Assembly: GCF_000375585.1 (NCBI RefSeq)
Contig: NZ_AQWP01000019.1
Span: 1-52,200 of the forward strand
Length of the DNA: 52,200 nucleotides
Direction: 5' to 3'
Source of the DNA: Sinorhizobium meliloti 4H41
Lineage (GTDB): Bacteria > Pseudomonadota > Alphaproteobacteria > Rhizobiales > Rhizobiaceae
The translations under genes and the position numbers were made by a program. Positions 28,727 to 35,954 of this stretch are shown one piece after another (the first letter of the stretch is position 1; each line of letters starts with the position of its first letter). The notes beneath the pieces were generated by a model that was given only the letters and a program-made list of their open reading frames with translations, was not told where the DNA came from and ran no database searches.

Positions 28727-28806
28727 TCATCTCTCTGTGCTTGTCACGGAGATGAGAGCCGCGCCAACGCTGCGGCGCGGGAAGCGTTCTTTCGGCCCAG
28801 GGTCGC
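28727..28806. repeat. RIME-like intergenic palindromic repeat, copy 2
   Basis: Shares GCGGCGCGGGAAGCGTTCTTTC (28772-28793) exactly with copy 1, followed by GGCCC against AGCCC. It also has a degraded palindrome arm CATCTCTCTGTG...CACGGAGATGAG related to the intact one at 38197-38225. It lies between groEL and the DUF899 gene, running up to that gene's stop. Confidence 0.65.
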
Positions 28807-28812
28807 CCCGAT

Positions 28813-29559
28813 CTAGTCCTGGTTCCGGAACGCCGCCTCTCCGGCGTCCGACACCTCGACCCACTTCTTGTCCGGCTCGGCGTCTTTGACGTAGCTGTCG
28901 TGCCAGTTCCACCATTTGTAGGTCGGGGTCTGCGGATAGCCCTCGGGCGAATCCTCCCAGACTTCCTGCCGGCCGAGCGGCGTGATGTCGAGGTAGTTCC
29001 ACGTGCTGCCCATCTGCTCGTCGCCCCGATTATTGATGAAGTAGGTACGGAAAACGCGGTCGCCGTCGCGATAGAACACGTTCGTGCCGTGCCACTCGTC
29101 CACCCCGAAATCGGCGTCGAAGCTGTCTGTCACGGTAAACCACGGGATTTGCCACCCCATGCTCGCCTTCAGCCGGGCGATGTCCGCCTGGGGTGCCCGC
29201 GAGACGAAGACGAGGGTTGTGTCACGGGCATTCAGGTGAGCGAGGTGCGCCACCTGATCGGCCACCATGGAGCAGCCTCTGCAGGCGTGGTCGGGCCAGC
29301 CGAAAACGCCCGGTTCGAAGAAGGCGCGGTAGACGATCAGCTGACGGCGACCGTCGAACAGGTCGACGAGGCTGACCTTCCCCGCAGGGCCTTCGAACGC
29401 ATATTCCTTCTCTACAGCCATCCATGGCATCCGCCGGCGCTCGGCGGCCAGCGCGTCGCGCGCCCGGGTCAGTGCCTTTTCCTTGACGAGGAGCTGCTCG
29501 CGCGCAGCCTCCCAGGCCTGCGGCGGGACGACGGGTGGCGTGTGCATTGGTTTCGTCAT
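28813..29559 (-). CDS. DUF899 thioredoxin-like family protein
   Basis: A 248-aa protein of the DUF899 family (thioredoxin-like fold, often called dithiol-disulfide isomerase-like). Typical segments are PWMAVEKEYAFEGPAGKVSL, LIVYRAFFEP, HACRGCSMVADQVAHL (a CxxC pair) and TYFINNRGDEQMGSTWNYLD. The CxxC suggests redox activity, but function is not established for the family. No signal peptide, so cytoplasmic. The ATG at 29559 has GGAGGTG upstream. It is divergent from the exonuclease gene; the 271-bp gap holds no other supported feature. Confidence 0.82.
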   Translation of the reverse strand: MTKPMHTPPVVPPQAWEAAREQLLVKEKALTRARDALAAERRRMPWMAVEKEYAFEGPAGKVSLVDLFDGRRQLIVYRAFFEPGVFGWPDHACRGCSMVADQVAHLAHLNARDTTLVFVSRAPQADIARLKASMGWQIPWFTVTDSFDADFGVDEWHGTNVFYRDGDRVFRTYFINNRGDEQMGSTWNYLDITPLGRQEVWEDSPEGYPQTPTYKWWNWHDSYVKDAEPDKKWVEVSDAGEAAFRNQD

Positions 29560-29830
29560 GGCTCGGCACCTCCAGTTTGTGCGCTTTGGCAATCTGTACG
29601 CATTGGCGCCTCTCGGAGGCGCGATCCCGACCGCGCCATGGCCTGGCTGTCGGGCTTGAAGTAGTTTGGCACCGGGACGCCGGTGGTGGGAGTAACAAGT
29701 GTGGCGCCATTCCATTGGAGCTGCTGGCGGCCGCGTGGCATTCCGACATATCGCGTGAGATCCCCTGGACATGTCGATCGAGCGCGACTGACCTAGATTA
29801 CGTTGGTGCATTGGAAGAACGTGGCCGCGA

Positions 29831-30367
29831 ATGATCGTATTCCTGGATTTCGAAGCATCGTCTCTGAACAAGAAAAGCTTCCCCATAGAGGTCGCCTGGG
29901 TCTTCCAGGACGGCCGCTCGCGTTCCTATCTGATACGGCCGGCTCCGGAATGGATCGACTGGTCCGACGAAGCCGAGGAAGTCCATGGCATATCGAGGGA
30001 ACTGCTTCGGGCGGAGGGGCTCCCCGTCGCGTTCATCGCCGAAGAAATGATCCGTGAGCTCGCCGGACACCAGCTCTATGCCAGCGCACCCTCCTGGGAC
30101 GGCAAATGGCTGAGCGTGCTGTTGAGAGCCGCCGGGCTGCCAAGGCACGCTCTACGGCTGAAAAGGTCCGACGAGGCCTTCTTCGATGCGGCACGGCGCA
30201 AGATGGGCGAGAGGTTTTCGGATAAGGAGATATCGGACCTGGTCCTCGGCGTCATCGGCGCAACCGGGCCGTCGCCCGTCCATAGAGCGCTTCCCGATGC
30301 GCGCCTCGAGCTGGATCGATTGAGGCTGGTCGCCGAGGCGGCGGCGGAGCGTGCCGGATCGGTGTAG
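29831..30367 (+). CDS. DEDDh 3'-5' exonuclease-like protein
   Basis: A 178-aa small RNase H-fold exonuclease. The catalytic set of the DnaQ/DEDDh family can be read: Asp6 and Glu8 (FLDFEASSL), Asp90 (SWDGKW), His151 and Asp156 (HRALPDARLE). It could trim RNA or DNA 3' ends. It is a stand-alone protein and lacks any polymerase-binding or helicase domain. The ATG at 29831 gives the first beta-strand containing the DxE motif. It is followed by the periplasmic sensor gene after 134 bp, so it is probably a separate transcript. Confidence 0.75.
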   Translation: MIVFLDFEASSLNKKSFPIEVAWVFQDGRSRSYLIRPAPEWIDWSDEAEEVHGISRELLRAEGLPVAFIAEEMIRELAGHQLYASAPSWDGKWLSVLLRAAGLPRHALRLKRSDEAFFDAARRKMGERFSDKEISDLVLGVIGATGPSPVHRALPDARLELDRLRLVAEAAAERAGSV

Positions 30368-30406
30368 CTCGTGCTCGCGTCCTCCAGTTTACGGCGCAGC
30401 GGCGGC

Positions 30407-30424
30407 TTTACATTTCTTTACATT
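30407..30424 (+). promoter_or_regulatory. Tandem TTTACATT response-regulator site
   Basis: TTTACATT occurs at 30407-30414 and again at 30417-30424, a perfect direct repeat with a 10-bp period (one helical turn), about 80 bp before the periplasmic sensor gene. OmpR/CpxR-family regulators bind such in-phase repeats, and one is encoded two genes downstream. Autoregulation by that protein is the simplest reading. Confidence 0.55.
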
Positions 30425-30501
30425 CGCCCAGAACGGTCGAAACGTTGTCGAGTTAGCTTTTCTCCATCGCAGCAGGTGCTGCGGAGCAAAGGAGACTGGC
30501 A

Positions 30502-31053
30502 ATGGACAACGAAGAAAAGGACCTGTCGGGCCTGGGCGCCGGCAAAGCCGTTTCGAAAGGATGGGGACGGCACGCGGCGATCGGCGGCCTCGCGGCCGTC
30601 GCGGCCGTCAGCGCGGTGGGATTTGCAGCCGCTCGCAGCGACGATTTCGGCTTCGGCATGGGCCGTTTCGGCATGGGCGGCCATGTAACGCAGGCGCATA
30701 TGGGAGGTGGCGGCTTTATGGAACACCGGATCGGCACCATGCTCGACGAGCTCGATGCGACACCCGAACAGGAAGACAGGCTTTGGGACATCATCGATAA
30801 TGCCCGCGCCGAGATCAGGCCGACTTTCCGGGACTTCCGCGAGACGCGCGAGGAGGTTATCGAGCTCCTCGGCGCGCCGGGCATCGATCGGGCCGCCGCC
30901 GAGAAACTTCGCAGCGAACGCATTGCAGCCATTGACGAGGCCTCACGCAAGATGACGACCGCTCTGCTCGACGCGGCCGAAGTGCTGACGCCGGAGCAGC
31001 GCGTCAAGCTCGTCAAGCATTTGAAAGAGCGCAGGGGCCACGGCAGGTGGTAA
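30502..31053 (+). CDS. CpxP/Spy-like periplasmic metal or stress sensor protein
   Basis: A 183-aa protein with one N-terminal membrane or signal segment (AAIGGLAAVAAVSAVGFAAA at about 25-44) and a small helical domain beyond. The Gly/Met/His-rich linker FGMGRFGMGGHVTQAHMGGG is followed by LTPEQRVKLVKHL, the LTxxQ motif of the Spy/CpxP/CnrX group. These proteins bind unfolded proteins or metal in the periplasm and modulate two-component systems. The response regulator and kinase genes follow 37 and 740 bp later, so the three are probably one operon. The Met/His-rich linker would suit copper, silver or nickel; that is inference. Confidence 0.8.
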   Translation: MDNEEKDLSGLGAGKAVSKGWGRHAAIGGLAAVAAVSAVGFAAARSDDFGFGMGRFGMGGHVTQAHMGGGGFMEHRIGTMLDELDATPEQEDRLWDIIDNARAEIRPTFRDFRETREEVIELLGAPGIDRAAAEKLRSERIAAIDEASRKMTTALLDAAEVLTPEQRVKLVKHLKERRGHGRW

Positions 31054-31089
31054 GTATGAGTCGGGCAGAAGATTGAGCGGAGCGCAGGG

Positions 31090-31788
31090 ATGGCGGAACG
31101 GGTCTTGATTGTTGACGACGACACGCGCCTGTCCGCCATGCTCTCCGACTATCTCTCCGGAAACGGCTACACCGTCGATACCGCGGCGACCGCCACGGCG
31201 GGCATCGCCGAGCTCGGGCGCCGCAACCCTGACGTCGTCATCCTCGACGTCATGCTGCCGGATTTCGACGGCTTCGAGACCTGCCGACGCATACGCGCGG
31301 TATCGGACGTCCCCATCCTGATGCTCACGGCCAAAGGGGAGGAGACGGATCGCATCGTCGGGCTGGAGCTCGGGGCTGACGATTATCTGCCCAAGCCCTT
31401 CAATCCGCGCGAGCTTCTGGCACGGCTGAAGGCTATTCTGCGCCGCCGAAACGGCAGCGCCGTGGTTGCGCGGTCCCTTCGCTTCGGACGGCTGGAGATC
31501 GATCCCGGTTCTCGCTCCGTCAGGATCGACGACCGCGAGTGTACGCTGACGAGCTACCAGTTCGACCTGCTTGTAGCGCTCGCCGAAAATCCCGGCCGCA
31601 CGCTCTCGCGCGAACAGTTGATGGATGCGGTCAAGGGCGAGGAGCTGGATGCTTTCGACCGCTCGATCGACGTTCACATCTCGCGCATCAGGGCGGCCAT
31701 CGAGAGCGATCCGAAACATCCGAAGCGCATCATAACAGTGCGCGGCGCCGGCTATGTCTTCGCCCGCTATCAGGACGATATGAGATAA
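31090..31788 (+). CDS. OmpR/CpxR-family response regulator
   Basis: A 232-aa DNA-binding response regulator. The receiver domain has the acidic pocket Asp9-Asp11 (LIVDDD), phosphoacceptor Asp53 (VVILDVMLP), Thr80 and Lys102 (LPKPF). The C-terminal winged helix (about 135-232) contains CTLTSYQFDLLVALAENPGR and a recognition helix IDVHISRIRAAIE. Phosphorylation by the following kinase would activate transcription of the operon, likely through the tandem TTTACATT site at 30407. It lies 4 bp from the kinase gene. Confidence 0.95.
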   Translation: MAERVLIVDDDTRLSAMLSDYLSGNGYTVDTAATATAGIAELGRRNPDVVILDVMLPDFDGFETCRRIRAVSDVPILMLTAKGEETDRIVGLELGADDYLPKPFNPRELLARLKAILRRRNGSAVVARSLRFGRLEIDPGSRSVRIDDRECTLTSYQFDLLVALAENPGRTLSREQLMDAVKGEELDAFDRSIDVHISRIRAAIESDPKHPKRIITVRGAGYVFARYQDDMR

Positions 31789-31792
31789 AGCG

Positions 31793-33055
31793 ATGCGCAG
31801 CCGGCTGTTCCTGAAAATCTACCTGACACTGCTCGCGAGCCTTGCTGCGGTTGCCGTCGCCAGCGCCGCATTCGTATGGCTCGGGCAGGGCGAGGAGGAA
31901 TCCGGTTGGCAAAGCCAGCGCGCCCGGTTCGTCGCCGCGCTCATTCCGCCGGACATGGACAACCGGACCGTCGAGGCGACCATTGAGCGGTTTTCACGCG
32001 CCTTCAATGCCGACATTGCCGTATTCGACCCGCGCGGCGGGCTGATCGCAAGCGCCGGCAGCCCGCTTCCGCGCGACATTCTCGACCAGACTTGGGGCCA
32101 CGGCCCGGGCAATTTTCACACCATGGTGACCGAACTGCCCGACGGCCGTACCGTGGCTGCGCGCCTGGAACGGCCCTTGCGTCCCTCCAGCCGCAATCCG
32201 CTCGCCTACCTCGTTTTGATCGCCGGTGTCATCGGGCTGGCCGCCTATCCGATGGTGCGTCACCTGACTCGCCGGCTGGAGCGGCTGCGCGTGGGCGTGG
32301 ATGCCTGGGGCAAGGGCGATCTAGTGGCTCGCGTGCCGGAAGACGGCAGCGACGAGGTGGCGGCGGTGGCCAAGAGCTTCAACAGAGCCGCCGACCATGT
32401 CGAGCGGCTGATCAAGTCGCACCGGGCGTTGCTCGCAAATGCGAGCCATGAATTGCGCTCGCCGCTTGCGCGCCTGCGCATGGCGATCGACCTCTACGAG
32501 CAGGCGCCGAACGAGGATCGTAAGCACGAAATCATCCGTAATCTTTCCGAGCTGGACACGCTGATCGAGGAGATCCTGCTGGCCAGCAGACTGGACCACG
32601 TCGAGAACCTCGATGCGCTGGAGTCCGTCGACCTTCTGGCTCTCGTCTCGGAAGAGGGCGCGCGCAACGATGTCGAGGTTTCCGGAATGCCTGCGATCGT
32701 CGCAGGCGATGCTCGCCTGCTTCGCAGGCTCGTGCGCAACCTTCTGCAGAACGCGCTGCACCACGGCGGTCCACCTGTCACAGCCGCTGTCGCGCCGGCG
32801 GACGGTGCTGCGATCCTCAGGGTCCGCGATCACGGGCCCGGCATAGCGGATAGCGAGAGGCACCGCGTTTTCGAGCCATTCTACCGCCCTTCGGGACGGA
32901 GCGAGGCTGCGGGCGGCTGGGGTTTGGGACTGGCGCTGGTGCGCCAGATCGCCGAACGTCACGGCGGCGCCGTCCGCTACGAAGCTCCGCCGGACGGCGG
33001 CGCCTGCTTCGTCGTGACGCTGCCGGTGCAAAGCAGGCCTGCGAGGGATCGGTAA
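31793..33055 (+). CDS. Sensor histidine kinase (CpxA-like)
   Basis: A 420-aa inner-membrane kinase. TM1 is at about 8-30, the periplasmic sensor at 31-135, TM2 at about 137-155, then a HAMP linker, the HisKA domain with His219 (LLANASHELRSPLARLR), and the HATPase_c domain with N box RNLLQNALHHGG, G1 RDHGPGIAD and G2 GGWGLGLALVRQIAERHGG. It autophosphorylates and transfers to the response regulator, four bases upstream. The neighbouring Spy/CpxP-like protein suggests a periplasmic stress or metal signal. Confidence 0.93.
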   Translation: MRSRLFLKIYLTLLASLAAVAVASAAFVWLGQGEEESGWQSQRARFVAALIPPDMDNRTVEATIERFSRAFNADIAVFDPRGGLIASAGSPLPRDILDQTWGHGPGNFHTMVTELPDGRTVAARLERPLRPSSRNPLAYLVLIAGVIGLAAYPMVRHLTRRLERLRVGVDAWGKGDLVARVPEDGSDEVAAVAKSFNRAADHVERLIKSHRALLANASHELRSPLARLRMAIDLYEQAPNEDRKHEIIRNLSELDTLIEEILLASRLDHVENLDALESVDLLALVSEEGARNDVEVSGMPAIVAGDARLLRRLVRNLLQNALHHGGPPVTAAVAPADGAAILRVRDHGPGIADSERHRVFEPFYRPSGRSEAAGGWGLGLALVRQIAERHGGAVRYEAPPDGGACFVVTLPVQSRPARDR

Positions 33056-33271
33056 GGCGCCGGACTCTTTTCGAAAGATCCGCGTACCTCGACGCGGCAG
33101 TTGGAATGCGGCAAAGTGGCGTCACGCTGAGCCGTTGACCGCCTCGTGCAAGTACGCGCTACCGCCAATACAAGCCGTCACTTCACCAAACTGTATATTT
33201 TGCAAATATTCGAGCAATGCTAGCGTTCCCGAAGCTTGGGTCAGCTGTAGATTAAAGAAGAGGGGACAGCC

Positions 33272-34162
33272 ATGGGCGGGAAAGCGCTTGCGGACACGGC
33301 GGCCCACATTCGTCGTTTGCAGCGGGGCTTGTCGCCACCCCTTGTTCCGGAGGTGTTTTCGGATGATACGCGACTGGTCGGCCGGTGGTGGAACAAACCG
33401 TTCGAGTATGATCTGCCGCCGCTGAAGGATCATGTGCTCTCTGCGAAATACTCCGGGCAGGGCATGGCCTCGGTGAAGATCGGCGGTCAGACGATTTCCG
33501 CTCCCGCGGCGGTGGGGACGATCACGTTGGCACCAAGAGGCCACGGTGGATTTTGGCGTGCCGACGGCCCTGTCGAGGTCTCGAACATTTTCCTGGGTCA
33601 CAAGCGCCTTCTGGCCAGCGCGGATCAGGTGGGAAATGGCCGGGAGCCCGAGCTGCTTGACCGCGTCAACTTCAACGATCCCAAACTGTTCACCATCATG
33701 GCTTTGATCAACGACGAGATAAATTCGGGAGACGCGATCTCCCACTTGTACATCGATCAGCTCCTCGACCTCGTCTGTCTTCAGCTCCTCAGGGCTCATT
33801 CCGCAACTTCAATGCCTATCTCGCCTGGACCGCAGCGTGGTCTTTCGGGTTGGCAGGTCAAGCGCGTCACCGGCTATATGCGCGAGAATATGGCGGAGGA
33901 TATCCGCATTCAGGAACTGGCGGACCTGGTAAACTTGAGCCGATTCCACTTCTGTACGGCCTTCCGTATGGCCACCGGACAGACGCCATACGGATGGTTG
34001 ACCCGCCAGCGCATCGCCTACGCCAAGACGCTGCTGAGAGATATGAAGCTGCGTGTCAACGATATCGCTCTGGCCGTGGGCTATGAAACACAATCCGCTT
34101 TTGCCGCTAGCTTTCGAAAAGCGGTAGGGATCACACCGACCGAGTTTCGCCGTCGGCTCTGA
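33272..34162 (+). CDS. AraC-family transcriptional regulator
   Basis: A 296-aa regulator. The C-terminal 100 residues carry two helix-turn-helix motifs (IRIQELADLVNLSRFHFCTAF and VNDIALAVGYETQSAFAASFRKAVGITPTEFRR), the AraC/XylS signature. The N-terminal 190 residues form a variable effector domain. GAAGAGGGGAC precedes the ATG. It lies 194 bp before paoA on the same strand and may regulate that operon, although proximity is the only evidence. The 216 bp upstream are AT-rich around 33190-33220, the probable promoter. Confidence 0.88.
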   Translation: MGGKALADTAAHIRRLQRGLSPPLVPEVFSDDTRLVGRWWNKPFEYDLPPLKDHVLSAKYSGQGMASVKIGGQTISAPAAVGTITLAPRGHGGFWRADGPVEVSNIFLGHKRLLASADQVGNGREPELLDRVNFNDPKLFTIMALINDEINSGDAISHLYIDQLLDLVCLQLLRAHSATSMPISPGPQRGLSGWQVKRVTGYMRENMAEDIRIQELADLVNLSRFHFCTAFRMATGQTPYGWLTRQRIAYAKTLLRDMKLRVNDIALAVGYETQSAFAASFRKAVGITPTEFRRRL

Positions 34163-34356
34163 CATCTTGCGCCGGGCTCATCGGCGAAATGCTTCAGCGA
34201 TGCCTGTATTACGGCAGCTTGACGGCTGATGGCTGACTCACGCCGCAGTCCTTGATCGTCACAGCAACATCGGAACAATTCCGAAAGACCGGAACAGTGA
34301 AGCCGCGGCGGACGTCCTATCCTCTATCGCCACTACTGAGCTGAAGGGGACCTTTC

Positions 34357-34980
34357 ATGACTGACGAAACAGCAGAATCGCATCCGCCAGGTCTTACCAT
34401 GTCACGCCGAGAAGCGCTTCAGGCAACCGCCGGGGCCGTGGCCTTTGCGGCGCTGCCGCTCCCAGCCGGGGCAGCAGCGGATTCAACGGCAACGCCCGCG
34501 CTTCCCACCCACACGCTGCCGTTGGAAGTGACCGTGAACGGTCGCGTCCATCAGCTGGTCGTCGATCCCCGCTTGTCGGTTCTGGATATGCTGAGGGAGA
34601 GGCTCTCTCTGACCGGGACCAAAAAAGGGTGCAACCAGGGTGCGTGCGGGGCCTGCACGGTGCTGATAGACGGCCGGCGCGTCAATGCCTGCCTGGCGCT
34701 CGCCGTCATGCATGACGGCGCGAAGATCACGACCATCGAGGGCGTCGCGGAAGGAGAGGCGCTGCATCCGCTGCAGGAGGCCTTCATCGAGCATGACGCC
34801 TTTCAATGCGGCTATTGCACATCGGGACAAATCATGTCGGGGCTCGGCTGCATCAGCGAGGGTCATGCGTCCTCGGCCGAGGAGATCAGCTACTGGATGA
34901 GCGGCAACATCTGTCGCTGCGGCGCCTATCCCGGGATCGTGGCGGCCGTCGCCCAGGCTGCCAAGGAGGATCGTACATGA
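34357..34980 (+). CDS. paoA: Periplasmic aldehyde oxidoreductase, 2Fe-2S subunit PaoA
   Basis: A 207-aa [2Fe-2S] subunit of the xanthine oxidase family. It carries a Tat-type signal (SRREALQATAGAVAF, Arg17-Arg18, with alanine-rich h-region). The plant-type cluster ligands are Cys92, 97, 100 and 112 (GCNQGACGAC). The second cluster ligands are Cys151, 154, 186 and 188 (CGYC and CRC). It passes electrons from the Mo centre of PaoC. Because only PaoA carries a signal, the assembled PaoABC complex would be exported by Tat hitch-hiking. It overlaps paoB by four bases. Confidence 0.92.
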   Translation: MTDETAESHPPGLTMSRREALQATAGAVAFAALPLPAGAAADSTATPALPTHTLPLEVTVNGRVHQLVVDPRLSVLDMLRERLSLTGTKKGCNQGACGACTVLIDGRRVNACLALAVMHDGAKITTIEGVAEGEALHPLQEAFIEHDAFQCGYCTSGQIMSGLGCISEGHASSAEEISYWMSGNICRCGAYPGIVAAVAQAAKEDRT

Positions 34981-35954
34981 GACCCTTTGAATTTCAACGG
35001 GCGGCCAGCGAGTCCGAAGCGATCGCCGCAGCCGCTGCCGGAGCCAGATATCTTGCCGGCGGGACGACCCTCGTCGACCTGATGCGCGAGGAGGTGGAGA
35101 CGCCGGAAAAGATCGTGGACATCAACAGGCTGCCGCTGAATTACATCCGGGCTACGGATGAGACGATCGTCATCGGCGCGCTGGCGCGAATGTCCGAGGT
35201 CGCCGCCAATCAGGACGTGCGCAGATTGCAGCCGCTCATTTCGGAAACGTTGACCGAGGGTGCATCGCCGCAGCTCCGCAACGTGGCGTCGATCGGCGGC
35301 AATCTGCTGCAGCGGGTCCGCTGTCCCTATTTCCGAATGCTGGACGCGCCTTGCAACAAGCGCGTACCGGGCTCGGGATGCTCGGCAATCGACGGCCTGA
35401 ACGCCGGCCATGCAATTCTCGGCACGAGCGAGCACTGCGTCGCCACACATCCATCCGATCTGGCCGTTTCTCTCGTCGCGCTGGGCGCGACGCTCTCCTT
35501 GAAGGGGCCACGCGGCGAGCGAACCATTCCGGTAGAGGAGCTCTTCCGGCTTCCGGAGTCGACGCCTCATCTCGAGCACACGCTGGAACCGGGCGAACTC
35601 ATCGTGGAGGTCCAGATCCCAAACGGCCCCTATGCGAAAAAGGCGCGCTACCTGAAGGTCAGGGACCGATCCTCCTACGAGTTTGCCCTCGTATCGGCGG
35701 CGGCGGCTCTTCATGTGGAGAACGGAACAATCAAAGAGGTCCGCATCGCTGCGGGGGGCGTGGGCACCCGCCCGTGGCGCATGAACGCCGTCGAGCAGGC
35801 GCTGGTGGGAAAACCCGCCGCTCGCGCCAGCTACGAGATCGCGGCGGCGGTTTCGACCGAGGAGACGCGTCCTCTCTCCCACAACGGGTTCAAGGTGAAA
35901 CTCCTTCCCGCAACGATCGTACGAGCACTCGAAATGGCAGGAGATGTGGCATGA
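34977..35954 (+). CDS. paoB: Periplasmic aldehyde oxidoreductase, FAD subunit PaoB
   Basis: A 325-aa flavin subunit of the CO dehydrogenase/xanthine oxidase type. The FAD loops are ARYLAGGTTLVDLMR and NVASIGGNLLQRVRCPYF. It carries Cys116, Cys126, Cys135 and Cys154 in an insertion, as in the E. coli PaoB-like enzymes where four Cys bind an extra [4Fe-4S] cluster. The ATG at 34977 overlaps the paoA stop (ATGA), so longer readings from 34806 are rejected. It is coupled to paoC by another four-base overlap. Confidence 0.92.
   Translation: MRPFEFQRAASESEAIAAAAAGARYLAGGTTLVDLMREEVETPEKIVDINRLPLNYIRATDETIVIGALARMSEVAANQDVRRLQPLISETLTEGASPQLRNVASIGGNLLQRVRCPYFRMLDAPCNKRVPGSGCSAIDGLNAGHAILGTSEHCVATHPSDLAVSLVALGATLSLKGPRGERTIPVEELFRLPESTPHLEHTLEPGELIVEVQIPNGPYAKKARYLKVRDRSSYEFALVSAAAALHVENGTIKEVRIAAGGVGTRPWRMNAVEQALVGKPAARASYEIAAAVSTEETRPLSHNGFKVKLLPATIVRALEMAGDVA

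Noticed and set aside
35351..35950. N-terminal extension of paoC into paoB
   Set aside because: Arg/Gly-rich, lies in paoB's other frame; the ATG at 35951 overlaps the paoB stop and starts the conserved protein.
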